Part shown: in pieces, positions 1-7,017 of the stretch
Layout: every line of letters starts with the position of its first letter
How positions within the stretch are numbered: position 1 is the stretch's first letter
NCBI GenBank assembly: GCA_902619055.1
Contig: CACNCW010000038.1
Location: 1-7,017, forward strand
Length of the DNA stretch: 7,017 nucleotides
Direction of reading: 5' to 3'
Source of the DNA: an uncultured Alphaproteobacteria bacterium
GTDB taxonomy: Bacteria; Pseudomonadota; Alphaproteobacteria; HIMB59; GCA-002718135
Program-made: the position numbers and the translations under genes
The notes under the pieces: generated by a model
What the model was told of the DNA's origin: nothing
The model's database searches: none
What the model saw: only the letters and a program-made list of their open reading frames with translations

Positions 1-53
1 AAAAAGGAAAAATAAAAATAAAATTTATTTTTTAAAACTAATGATTTATTCAT
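1..53 (-). pseudogene. ftsB: ftsB (septum formation initiator), 5' fragment cut by the window edge
   Basis: Reading the minus strand from 53, an ATG opens a frame of 17 codons (MNKSLVLKNKFYFYFSF) that is still open at the window edge. A short basic start leading into an aromatic hydrophobic stretch is what the cytoplasmic tail and start of the single membrane helix of FtsB/DivIC proteins look like. It begins 35 nt after the enolase stop codon, where ftsB normally sits in alphaproteobacteria. FtsB is a small bitopic division protein that bridges FtsL and FtsQ at the septum. The piece alone is too short for certain identification; position and the matching C-terminal piece at 537-596 on the other strand make the case. 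No clear Shine-Dalgarno precedes the ATG. Confidence 0.55.
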
Positions 54-88
54 CTTTTATATAAATAGCATATTTAAGATGGAGACTG

Positions 89-633
<545 letters not shown>

Positions 634-646
634 TAAAGATAATCAT

Positions 647-1609
647 ATGAAAAAACTTCAAAAAGCAGATTACATTAAAATGTATTCATTTATGCTCAAA
701 ATAAGAAGATTTGAGGAAAGAGCAGCTCAACTTTATGGAATGGGTAAAATAGGTGGTTTTTGTCATTTGTATATTGGTCAAGAAGCTGTTGTTGTTGGTA
801 TATTAATGACAATTGATAAGAATGACTCAGTTGTAACAACTTATAGAGATCATGGCCATATGATTGCCAGAGGGCTAGATCCTAAACGTATTATGGCAGA
901 GTTGACTGGAAGAGAAGATGGCTATTCTGCTGGTAAGGGTGGTTCAATGCATATGTTCTCTAAAGAAAATAATTTTTATGGTGGTCATGGTATTGTGGGG
1001 GCTCAGGTACCAATTGGGACGGGTATAGCATTCACTCATAAATATAATGGAGAAAAAAATATATGCAGAACATATATTGGTGATGGAGCAATGAACAATG
1101 GACAGGTTTTTGAAGCTTTTAATCTAGCTGCATTATGGAAGCTTCCTGTTTTATACATTATTGAAAATAATAAATATGGAATGGGTACATCTGTAGATAG
1201 AGCTGCGGCCGGATTAGATTTATATAAAAGAGGTGAGGCATTTGGCATTCCTGGTGAGAAGGTGGATGGAATGAATGTATTTTCAGTTATAGAAGCAGCT
1301 GATAAAGCAGGTAAATATGTTAGAGAAGGGAATGGCCCTTATATTATCGAAGTACAAACATATCGATATAGAGGACATTCAATGTCAGATCCTGCAAAAT
1401 ATAGAACGAAAGAAGAATTAGATAATTATAAGCAAACTGATCCTATTGAAATAGTTAAAACTGAAATATTAAAGAAAAAAATTGCAACTAACGATGAAAT
1501 TGAAAAAATTAATAAAGATACTTTAGAAGAAATAAAAAATGCTGCTGAATTTGCAACCAACAGTCCTTTCCCAAAGGATAGTGAGCTTTATACGGACGTT
1601 TATTTATAA
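647..1609 (+). CDS. pdhA: Pyruvate dehydrogenase E1 component, alpha subunit
   Basis: With PdhB it forms the thiamine diphosphate-dependent E1 heterotetramer that decarboxylates pyruvate and passes the acetyl group to lipoyl domains, feeding acetyl-CoA to the TCA cycle in the cytoplasm. The 320-residue protein shows the thiamine diphosphate signature GDG (145-147) to ENNKYGMG (173-180), the MLKIRRFEERAAQLY helix near 16-30, HLYIGQEA (40-47), YRDHGH (66-71), GKGGSMHMF (96-104), and the active-site loop YRGHSMSDPAKYR (241-253), which holds the conserved His and Ser. Length is close to alphaproteobacterial PdhA, about 330-350 residues. The ATG at 647 is the natural start, since the KADYIKMYSFML opening follows directly. 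No strong Shine-Dalgarno is seen. PdhB begins 3 nt after the stop. The alternative, a branched-chain 2-oxoacid E1, is unlikely given the lipoylated E1-beta partner and lipA neighbour. Confidence 0.96.
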   Translation: MKKLQKADYIKMYSFMLKIRRFEERAAQLYGMGKIGGFCHLYIGQEAVVVGILMTIDKNDSVVTTYRDHGHMIARGLDPKRIMAELTGREDGYSAGKGGSMHMFSKENNFYGGHGIVGAQVPIGTGIAFTHKYNGEKNICRTYIGDGAMNNGQVFEAFNLAALWKLPVLYIIENNKYGMGTSVDRAAAGLDLYKRGEAFGIPGEKVDGMNVFSVIEAADKAGKYVREGNGPYIIEVQTYRYRGHSMSDPAKYRTKEELDNYKQTDPIEIVKTEILKKKIATNDEIEKINKDTLEEIKNAAEFATNSPFPKDSELYTDVYL

Positions 1610-1612
1610 ACT

Positions 1613-1774
1613 ATGAGCACAGAAATTTTAATGCCCGCATTATCGCCAACAATGACAGAAGGGAATCTGTCTAAGTGGTTAATTAAAAAAGGGGATACTG
1701 TTAAAGCTGGTGATTTGATTGCAGAAATTGAAACTGATAAAGCTACAATGGAAGTAGAAGCGGTAGATGAAGGA
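1613..1774 (+). repeat. Lipoyl-domain coding repeat, copy 1 (in pdhB)
   Basis: The first 54 codons of pdhB encode a lipoyl domain that I count as identical at 40 of 54 positions to the first 54 codons of pdhC at 2993-3154, aligned without gaps. The last 18 residues ([18 protein letters not shown]) are identical. Many of the shared residues use different codons, so this is an old paralogous duplication under protein-level constraint rather than a recent DNA duplication. Confidence 0.85.
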
Positions 1775-2992
1775 GTTGTTCTTGAACTTTTATTTAAAGA
1801 AGGAGAGGCAAATATTCCAGTTAATAAAGCTATAGCAATTATTGGTGATCCAAATGAAAAAGTTGAAGTAAAAAAAGAAGCTCCCGCAGACAATGTGATT
1901 GAAGAAAAGAAAATTGAAAACAATATTGAGACAAAAATCGAAACCAAGAAAGATGATATAATCAATACACCATCACCTAAAATAGAAGAAGATACAAATT
2001 TAAGCTCAGAAGAAATTACCATGCGTCAAGCACTAAGAGACACAATGGCTGAAGAAATGAGAAAAGATAATAAAGTTTTCATACTTGGAGAGGAAGTTGC
2101 CGAGTATCAAGGTGCGTATAAAGTAACGCAAGGTCTTCTTCAGGAATTTGGCAAAGAAAGAGTGTTAGATACTCCTATTTCCGAACATGGATTTACTGGA
2201 TTAGCAGTTGGAGCAGCATTTAAGGGATTGAGACCAATATTAGAATTCATGACTTTTAATTTTTCTATGCAAGCAATTGATCAAATTATAAATTCAGCTG
2301 CAAAAACGCTTTACATGTCTGGGGGACAAATTAATTGTCCTATTGTTTTCAGGGGGCCTAATGGTGCTGCGGCCCAAGTTGCTGCACAACATAGTCAGGA
2401 TTTCTCCTCTTGGTATTCTCAAGTGCCAGGTTTAAAAGTCATTGCACCATCTACTCCTTATAACGCAAAAGGCTTGTTGCGTTCTGCAATATCAGATCCA
2501 AATCCCGTGATTTTTCTAGAAAATGAAATTCTTTATGGATTAAAAGGTTCTGTTAATAATGATGTTAACTTCTCAATACCTATTGGAAAAGCAAATATTG
2601 AAAAAGAAGGAAAAGATTTAACAATTGTCACTTATTCTATAATGTTGCAGAAATCGAAAGAAGCTGCATTAAGATTAAAAGAAGAATATAATTTAGATAC
2701 AGAAATTATTGATTTACAAACTTTAAGACCTTTGGATACGGAAACAATATTAAATTCAGTTAAAAAAACTAATAGACTAATCACTGTTGAAGAGTCTTGG
2801 CCATTTGGTAGTGTTGGTTCTGAAATTGCAAATATTGTTCAAAGGGATGCATTTGATTATTTAGATTCACCAGTAATAAAAGTTAATAGTGCTGATGTTC
2901 CAATGCCATATTCATTAAGCTTAGAAAAATTATACCTTCCTCAAGTTGATGATATTATAAATGCTGCAAAAAAAGTAAGTTATATAAAATAA
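1613..2992 (+). CDS. pdhB: Pyruvate dehydrogenase E1 component, beta subunit, with N-terminal lipoyl domain
   Basis: This 459-residue protein is the E1-beta partner of PdhA. Residues 1-78 are a biotinyl/lipoyl domain with the lipoylation site ETDKATME, modified Lys at position 43. Residues about 80-132 are a flexible linker rich in Lys, Glu, Asn and Ile. From about 134 the transketolase-type beta fold begins, with [15 protein letters not shown] (156-170; the Glu that activates thiamine is in GEEV), DTPISEHGF (186-194), [15 protein letters not shown] (211-225), [16 protein letters not shown] (247-262; active-site His260) and the C-terminal transketolase domain with [16 protein letters not shown] lipoyl domain on E1-beta is known from alphaproteobacteria; most bacterial E1-beta subunits, about 325 residues, lack it. 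The frame is intact. The stop codon abuts the ATG of pdhC with no gap, indicating translational coupling. Confidence 0.96.
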   Translation: MSTEILMPALSPTMTEGNLSKWLIKKGDTVKAGDLIAEIETDKATMEVEAVDEGVVLELLFKEGEANIPVNKAIAIIGDPNEKVEVKKEAPADNVIEEKKIENNIETKIETKKDDIINTPSPKIEEDTNLSSEEITMRQALRDTMAEEMRKDNKVFILGEEVAEYQGAYKVTQGLLQEFGKERVLDTPISEHGFTGLAVGAAFKGLRPILEFMTFNFSMQAIDQIINSAAKTLYMSGGQINCPIVFRGPNGAAAQVAAQHSQDFSSWYSQVPGLKVIAPSTPYNAKGLLRSAISDPNPVIFLENEILYGLKGSVNNDVNFSIPIGKANIEKEGKDLTIVTYSIMLQKSKEAALRLKEEYNLDTEIIDLQTLRPLDTETILNSVKKTNRLITVEESWPFGSVGSEIANIVQRDAFDYLDSPVIKVNSADVPMPYSLSLEKLYLPQVDDIINAAKKVSYIK

Positions 2993-3154
2993 ATGGCCAT
3001 TAAAGTTTTAATGCCAGCATTATCTCCCACAATGTCAGAGGGTGTAATTAATAAATGGTTAGTTAATATTGGTGATACTGTTTCAGCTGGAGATATATTG
3101 GCTGAAATTGAAACAGATAAAGCAACAATGGAAGTTGAAGCAGTTGATGAGGGG
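2993..3154 (+). repeat. Lipoyl-domain coding repeat, copy 2 (in pdhC)
   Basis: This is the paralogous partner of the pdhB lipoyl segment, spaced 1,380 bp from it in direct orientation. Shared blocks include [13 protein letters not shown] and [18 protein letters not shown]. The spacing equals one gene length, so recombination between copies would remove or duplicate a PDH gene. The scattered synonymous differences argue against recent conversion. Confidence 0.85.
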
Positions 3155-4222
3155 GAAATTACACATTTAATTGATACAACACCAGATAAACAAATTGCTG
3201 TTAATTCTGTAATTGCATTAATCAATGGACGCAAAGATGAAAGATTAGAAGATTATAATGATAAAGATCAAACTGTAAGCAGTGAAGAAAAAAATGAAGT
3301 TTCAGAAACACTTAAATTAAACAATGAAGTAGATAAAAATCAAATAATAGAAAGCAGTAAAGATTCAAACACTAAACAAAATACAAATTTTGCTTCACCG
3401 TTTGTAAAAAAATTCTCTAAAGATAATAATATTGATCTAACTCTTATTAAAGGGTCTGGACCTGATGGCAGGATAATAAAAAAAGATATTCAAAATTTTG
3501 AACTTCATACTATTGATGAAAATATATCTGTAATTGAGCCTTCTAGTATTAGAAAAATAATTGCTGAAAGAACAACACAAACAAAAAATGAGGTTCCACA
3601 TTTTTATCTTACTATTGAAACAAGAATGGATAAACTAATAAATTTAAGAAAAAAAATAAATTCAAATAGTGATATCAAAATATCGTTTAATGATCTCATT
3701 GTAAAAGCATGCGCAATGGCAATAGCGAAAAATCCAGAAACAAATATTTCTTGGGTGAATGGTAAAATTCATCAATATAAAAATATCGATATTGCTATAG
3801 CGGTAGCGTTAAAAGAAGGATTGATTACACCTATAGTTAAAGAAGCTGATACTAAAGGATTAGCTGAAATCTCAACAGAAATTAAATCATTAGTAAAAAA
3901 AGCTAATCAAAATAAATTATTACCAGAAGAATATAGTGGAGGATCTATAACTATCTCAAACTTAGGCATGTTTGGAATCACAGAATTTCAAGCAATTATT
4001 AATCCCCCACAATCAAGTATTATTGCAATTGGATCTATAATTGAAAAACCTGTTGTGAACTCTGGTAATATTGAAATAGGGCATACAATGAAATCTACTA
4101 TTTCAGCAGATCATAGATCACTAGATGGTGCCGTTGCGGCAAAATTACTCAAAGATTTTAGCGATATTTTAGAGGATCCTTTTCAAATATGGTTGAATAG
4201 CTTGGATATGGAAGTTATTTAA
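2993..4222 (+). CDS. pdhC: Pyruvate dehydrogenase E2 component (dihydrolipoamide acetyltransferase)
   Basis: E2 forms the core of the complex, moves the acetyl group from lipoyl-lysine to CoA and binds E1 and E3. The 409 residues show one lipoyl domain (1-77, ETDKATME with Lys43), a charged linker (about 80-132), a peripheral subunit-binding domain (133-168, [17 protein letters not shown] then [13 protein letters not shown]) and the catalytic domain (about 180-409). The catalytic domain has SFNDLIVKA (231-239), GLITPIV (276-282), [14 protein letters not shown] (315-328) and the active-site [10 protein letters not shown] (371-380; His374, Asp378). A single lipoyl domain fits alphaproteobacterial E2. 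The linker has almost no Ala or Pro, unlike the usual Ala/Pro-rich linkers. Start follows the pdhB stop directly; lipA starts 5 nt downstream. E3 (lpd), which docks on the binding domain, is not in the window. Acetyl specificity is inferred from the operon. Confidence 0.95.
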   Translation: MAIKVLMPALSPTMSEGVINKWLVNIGDTVSAGDILAEIETDKATMEVEAVDEGEITHLIDTTPDKQIAVNSVIALINGRKDERLEDYNDKDQTVSSEEKNEVSETLKLNNEVDKNQIIESSKDSNTKQNTNFASPFVKKFSKDNNIDLTLIKGSGPDGRIIKKDIQNFELHTIDENISVIEPSSIRKIIAERTTQTKNEVPHFYLTIETRMDKLINLRKKINSNSDIKISFNDLIVKACAMAIAKNPETNISWVNGKIHQYKNIDIAIAVALKEGLITPIVKEADTKGLAEISTEIKSLVKKANQNKLLPEEYSGGSITISNLGMFGITEFQAIINPPQSSIIAIGSIIEKPVVNSGNIEIGHTMKSTISADHRSLDGAVAAKLLKDFSDILEDPFQIWLNSLDMEVI

Positions 4223-4227
4223 ACCAT

Positions 4228-5163
4228 ATGAGCGGACCACGTCATCCTGAAAAGGTTAAAAACAAATCAAATCCAATTCCCAAAAAACCAAGTTGGATTA
4301 GAGTAAAAGCACCAACTTCAAAATTTTTCAAAGAAACTAATAAACTCCTAAAAGATAAAAAAATTGTAACTGTATGCGAAGAAGCTGCATGTCCAAATAT
4401 TGCTGAATGTTGGCAAAAAAAGCATGCAACATTCATGATACTCGGAGATATATGTACTAGAGCTTGCGCATTTTGTAATATTAAAACTGGTAAACCTCAT
4501 TATATTGATCATGGTGAAGCTATAAGAATTGCTGAGTCAGTTAAGCAATTGAATTTAGAACATGTTGTAATAACTAGTGTTGACAGAGATGACTTAATAG
4601 ATGGTGGAGCACTACATTTTATCAATGTAATAGATTCAATTAAATCCTTAAATCCAAGTTGCACAATTGAAATTTTAACGCCTGATTTTAAAAATAAACC
4701 TGAAGCAATAGATATTTTATCAAAAAATTTACCTGACGTATTCAATCATAACTTAGAAACAGTCCCAAGATTATATCCATCAATTCGTCCAGGTTCACGT
4801 TACTTTGTAAGTTTGAATTTACTTAGTCAAATTAAAGAAAAAAACCCAAGTATATTTACAAAATCAGGTCTAATGGTTGGTTTAGGTGAAACTAAAGAAG
4901 AAGTATATCAGGTAATGGATGATTTAAGAGCAGCTAATGTTGATTTTATTACAATAGGGCAATACTTACCTCCAACACCAAAACACGCTAAGCTAGAAAA
5001 ATTTATTACTCCTCAAGAATTTGATGAATATAAAAAAATGGCATACGCAAAAGGATTTCTAATGGTGGCTTCATCACCGCTAACTCGTTCTAGTTATCAT
5101 GCTTCTGATGATTTTAAAATCATGCAAGAAAATAGGAAAAATAAACTTTATTCAATACAATGA
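4228..5163 (+). CDS. lipA: Lipoyl synthase (radical SAM)
   Basis: LipA inserts two sulfur atoms at C6 and C8 of octanoyl chains already attached to lipoyl-domain lysines, completing the cofactor needed by PdhB and PdhC upstream. The 311-residue protein has both iron-sulfur motifs: Cys50, Cys55 and Cys61 in [12 protein letters not shown] for the auxiliary sacrificial 4Fe-4S cluster, and Cys76, Cys80 and Cys83 in CTRACAFC for the radical SAM cluster. The C-terminal RSSY (287-290) supplies the serine ligand of the auxiliary cluster. Also present are TSVDRDDL (116-123), [17 protein letters not shown] (174-190) and GLMVGLGET (214-222). The length is usual for the family. The start at 4228 lies 5 nt after the pdhC stop. 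The stop overlaps the start of the next gene as ATGA. No lipB or lpd accompanies it here. Confidence 0.97.
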   Translation: MSGPRHPEKVKNKSNPIPKKPSWIRVKAPTSKFFKETNKLLKDKKIVTVCEEAACPNIAECWQKKHATFMILGDICTRACAFCNIKTGKPHYIDHGEAIRIAESVKQLNLEHVVITSVDRDDLIDGGALHFINVIDSIKSLNPSCTIEILTPDFKNKPEAIDILSKNLPDVFNHNLETVPRLYPSIRPGSRYFVSLNLLSQIKEKNPSIFTKSGLMVGLGETKEEVYQVMDDLRAANVDFITIGQYLPPTPKHAKLEKFITPQEFDEYKKMAYAKGFLMVASSPLTRSSYHASDDFKIMQENRKNKLYSIQ

Positions 5164-5597
5164 AATCTTCAAATAGAGAGGAAATAGTCGATCACGACGC
5201 AAAAGGACTTTTTGATATTGTTTTGGATATTGAAAGTTATCCATATTTTATTCCTTGGTGTTCAGCAATGAGAATTCATTCAAAAAATAAAAATGAAATA
5301 TATGCTGATATGGTTGTATGGTATAAATATTTTATGCCCCAAACTTTTGGTTCTCATGTCACTTTTGATAAAAAAAAACTTTCAATAAGTACAACTTATA
5401 TTGAAGGACCTTTAAAAGACCTTAAAACTAATTGGATTTTTGAATCATTAAAAAAAAATCAAACAAGAATTCATTTTAATGTTGAATTTGAATTTAAACG
5501 ATTTTTTCACCAAAAAATTGCTGAAGCTTTTTTTCCTTTAATTGAAAATAGAATGATTGAATCATTTAAAGTTCGTGCTGATGAAATTTTAGATTAA
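5160..5597 (+). CDS. ratA: COQ10/RatA-family START-domain protein
   Basis: The 145-residue protein is a single START-like fold (polyketide cyclase/COQ10 family). Typical family features are the opening in which a short strand leads to the [19 protein letters not shown] motif (about 21-39), a central [26 protein letters not shown] region, the NWIFE and VEFEFK strands, and a long C-terminal helix ending in VRADEIL. Mitochondrial and alphaproteobacterial members bind ubiquinone and help respiration; the E. coli member RatA has been described as a ribosome-association toxin. In this lipA-linked alphaproteobacterial setting the ubiquinone-binding role is more likely, but this is inference. Its ATG overlaps the lipA stop by 4 nt, so it is probably translationally coupled. 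Its last 9 nt overlap the end of the convergent amidase gene. Confidence 0.9.
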   Translation: MKSSNREEIVDHDAKGLFDIVLDIESYPYFIPWCSAMRIHSKNKNEIYADMVVWYKYFMPQTFGSHVTFDKKKLSISTTYIEGPLKDLKTNWIFESLKKNQTRIHFNVEFEFKRFFHQKIAEAFFPLIENRMIESFKVRADEILD

Positions 5598-6053
5598 TTG
5601 ATTAATTTTGCTAAATATAAAATCTCTAGTTTTTCTCTGTATGTCCAATCGTTTTCCTTTGTATATTTTCTTAAAAATATAATTACTTTTATTAACTTTA
5701 ATTCCAATATAAACTAATCCTACTGGCTTTAACTTAGTCCCACCATTAGGACCTGCTATACCAGTTGTAGAAATGCAGATTTTTGTTTTTTCATTTTTGT
5801 ACAGCCCATTTATCATATCCTCAGCCACTTCTTTACTTACAGCTCCAAATTTAGAGAGATTACTTTTTGAAACAGATAAATACTTAGATTTAGCTTTATT
5901 AGAATAACTAATAATCCCGTAAGAGAAAATTTTTGAAACTCCACTATATTTTGTAATAGTATTTGCTATTAGCCCACCTGTGCATGACTCAGCAACTGAA
6001 ATTGAGATATTTTTTTTTATTAATCTATCTATGACTTTTTTAATAATAGGCAT
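5589..6053 (-). CDS. pncC: CinA C-terminal-type nicotinamide-nucleotide amidase (PncC family)
   Basis: The 154-residue protein corresponds to the stand-alone C-terminal domain of CinA, whose characterised members deamidate nicotinamide mononucleotide to nicotinate mononucleotide, recycling NAD breakdown products. Motifs seen are SVAESCTGG (19-27), GIISYSNKAKSKYLSV (46-61), AVSKEVAEDM (71-80), TTGIAGPNGG (96-105) and PVGLVYIGI (110-118), in the usual family order and at the usual length of about 160. The N-terminal MoCF-like domain of full-length CinA is absent, as is normal for this subfamily. The ATG at 6053 overlaps the end of pgpA by 14 nt, suggesting coupling. The gene converges on ratA. 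Older annotation may call it competence/damage-inducible protein CinA; nothing here points to competence. Confidence 0.93.
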   Translation of the reverse strand: MPIIKKVIDRLIKKNISISVAESCTGGLIANTITKYSGVSKIFSYGIISYSNKAKSKYLSVSKSNLSKFGAVSKEVAEDMINGLYKNEKTKICISTTGIAGPNGGTKLKPVGLVYIGIKVNKSNYIFKKIYKGKRLDIQRKTRDFIFSKINQLI

Positions 6054-6516
6054 TTATAATATAAAGAATTATTATTGTATATATTCCTGCTATTAAATCA
6101 TCAAGAATTACACCAAAAGCTGATTTAAGTTTCCTGTCTACTATGTTGGCTGGAAAAATTTTCAATATATCAAAAAAACGAAATAAAATAAAAATTAATA
6201 TTATTGTTACATAAGGATTTATTATTTTAATTTGATCATAAAATATTAAAATTAAGTATACTCCTAAGAATTCATCAATAACTATTATTTTTGAGTCATG
6301 TGATTGGGTGTGTGAAGAGAATTTATTAATAAAAAATAAAGATAGAAAAAAAATTACAAAAAAAATAACTACAAATATTTCTAAAGAAATAATTTCATAT
6401 TCAACAATAGGAAATAAAATAACTATTGATAAAAAAGATGCAAAGGTTCCTGATGGTATTAATTTAATATATCCAGCAAAAAATAAAGATACAAAAAAAT
6501 TAGCAAATTTTATCAT
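6040..6516 (-). CDS. pgpA: Phosphatidylglycerophosphatase A
   Basis: PgpA is an inner-membrane enzyme that removes phosphate from phosphatidylglycerophosphate to make phosphatidylglycerol. The 158-residue protein is very hydrophobic, with stretches around 25-38, 43-63, 79-93, 100-113 and 141-156 that look like membrane helices. Family motifs are SGTFASFLS (22-30), the acidic VIDEFLGVYL (79-88), LFRFFDILKIFP (111-122) and GVILDDLIAG (135-144); their Asp and Glu residues are the expected metal-binding catalytic positions. The ATG at 6516 lies inside the end of ispDF (17-nt overlap), and its stop lies inside the start of the amidase gene, so the three genes form an overlapping operon. A plus-strand open frame at 6308-6535 is its antisense shadow. 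Confidence 0.92.
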   Translation of the reverse strand: MIKFANFFVSLFFAGYIKLIPSGTFASFLSIVILFPIVEYEIISLEIFVVIFFVIFFLSLFFINKFSSHTQSHDSKIIVIDEFLGVYLILIFYDQIKIINPYVTIILIFILFRFFDILKIFPANIVDRKLKSAFGVILDDLIAGIYTIIILYIINAYY

Positions 6517-7017
6517 CTGTTATTTGAACTATTGACTCGGCTGCAATTCCTTCACCATTTCCAATAAAACCAATTTTTTCATTTGTAGTTGCTTTAATAG
6601 AAACAGAGCTATTTTTAATTTGAAGTAATGTTGAAATATTTTTAATCATTTTTGAAACATATTTATTAATTTTAGGTTTTTCAGCTATTATATTTATATC
6701 TAGATTGATTACCGAATAACCTTTTTCTTGAAGTTTATTTCTACAATAAATAATGAACTTAGATGAATCTACATTTTTCCATTTTTTATCTGTGTTTGGA
6801 AAGTGATAACCTATGTCTCTCATAGAGAGAGCTCCAAAAATACTATCACAAATTGCATGCAGTACAACGTCCGCATCAGAATGACCAATTAATTTAGAGA
6901 AAGGAATTTTAATACCCCCTAACTTTAATCCATTTTTGGTTTTTTTATCAATTTGATGAATATCATAACCAATACCGTATTTTGTTATGGGCTTCCTGTA
7001 TAAATTAAAAAACTGAA
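6500..7017 (-). CDS. ispDF: 2-C-methyl-D-erythritol 2,4-cyclodiphosphate synthase domain, probably of bifunctional IspDF; 5' end beyond window
   Basis: Translating the minus strand from the window edge gives 171 residues in one open frame. After about 13 leading residues comes a complete IspF domain: GIGYDIH (metal-binding Asp18 and His20, counted from the first full codon), LGGIKIPF, IGHSDADVVLHAICD (metal-binding His53), MRDIGYHFPNTDKKWK (65-80), and the closing KATTNEKIGFIGNGEG. IspF cyclises CDP-methylerythritol phosphate in the MEP isoprenoid pathway. No ATG, GTG or TTG occurs between the window edge and the domain. The leading residues (QFFNLYRKPITKY) look like a linker, so the reading frame probably continues from an IspD cytidylyltransferase, as in the IspDF fusions common in alphaproteobacteria. 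A start at the internal ATG at 6823 would remove the metal site and is wrong. The end overlaps pgpA by 17 nt. Confidence 0.93.
   Translation of the reverse strand, partial: QFFNLYRKPITKYGIGYDIHQIDKKTKNGLKLGGIKIPFSKLIGHSDADVVLHAICDSIFGALSMRDIGYHFPNTDKKWKNVDSSKFIIYCRNKLQEKGYSVINLDINIIAEKPKINKYVSKMIKNISTLLQIKNSSVSIKATTNEKIGFIGNGEGIAAESIVQITDDKIC

Noticed and set aside
1..30. A-rich tract at the left edge as a terminator or intergenic repeat
   Set aside because: On the minus strand it reads as the Phe/Tyr/Lys codons of the ftsB-like membrane segment, and no stem precedes it.
1036..1248. Minus-strand frame of 70 codons inside pdhA
   Set aside because: Antisense to the thiamine diphosphate-binding region of pdhA, with no recognisable domain or regulatory context.
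1600..2022. Minus-strand open frame of 140 codons across the start of pdhB
   Set aside because: It lies wholly antisense to a clear PDH gene and shares Ser/Ala/Thr-rich text with another frame at 2980-3234 only because both are antisense to the two similar lipoyl domains.
2980..3234. Minus-strand open frame of 84 codons across the start of pdhC
   Set aside because: Antisense shadow of the second lipoyl domain; its similarity to the frame at 1600-2022 reflects the sense-strand paralogy, not a repeated gene.
4242..4745. Two minus-strand frames (4242-4436 and 4509-4745) inside lipA
   Set aside because: Both are antisense to conserved LipA motifs and show no recognisable protein features.
5589..5606. 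ATTAATTGATTAAT near the ratA/amidase joint as a hairpin terminator or operator
   Set aside because: The half-sites are each self-complementary, separated by 2 nt, and purely AT; they lie inside coding ends and such patterns are common in this composition.
6308..6535. Plus-strand frame of 75 codons rich in Lys and Ile
   Set aside because: Antisense to pgpA; Lys/Ile richness follows from the complement of Phe/Ile-rich membrane helices.

Overview
The window is a strongly AT-rich stretch of bacterial chromosome that looks alphaproteobacterial. Three things point there: an E1-beta subunit of pyruvate dehydrogenase that carries its own N-terminal lipoyl domain, the pdhA-pdhB-pdhC-lipA-ratA run, and a facing set of cinA-type amidase, pgpA and a probably fused ispDF. 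The AT-richness, Lys/Asn/Ile-rich proteins, and tiny or negative gene spacing suggest a streamlined, possibly marine, lineage (SAR11-like or another AT-rich clade). I cannot place it further from sequence alone. No tRNA, rRNA, CRISPR array, insertion sequence or phage gene was seen.

Left edge (1-596): this part is rearranged. On the minus strand lie the last ~148 codons of enolase, then 35 nt, then what looks like the first 17 codons of ftsB running off the window edge. On the plus strand, starting at the point where enolase homology stops (about 535/536), lie what look like the last 19 codons of ftsB, followed by pdhA. Alphaproteobacteria commonly have eno-ftsB-pdhA all in one direction. The window is therefore best explained as that order broken by an inverted (fold-back) junction. 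An amplification or assembly chimera is the most likely cause, because both eno and ftsB are destroyed at one point. A real inversion is the alternative.

Centre (647-5597, plus strand): a tight operon pdhA-pdhB-pdhC-lipA-ratA with gaps of 3, 0 and 5 nt and a 4-nt ATGA overlap. It encodes E1-alpha, lipoylated E1-beta and E2 of pyruvate dehydrogenase, lipoyl synthase (which makes the cofactor carried on the E1-beta and E2 lipoyl domains), and a COQ10/RatA START-domain protein. The E3 gene (lpd), often found between pdhC and lipA, is absent here.

Right part (5589-7017, minus strand): ispDF (partial, runs off the right edge), pgpA and a stand-alone CinA C-terminal-type amidase, each overlapping the next by 14-17 nt. 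This cluster converges on ratA, and the two terminal genes overlap tail to tail by 9 bp with no room for a terminator between them. No undescribed biological system was found. The inverted junction is the most notable observation.
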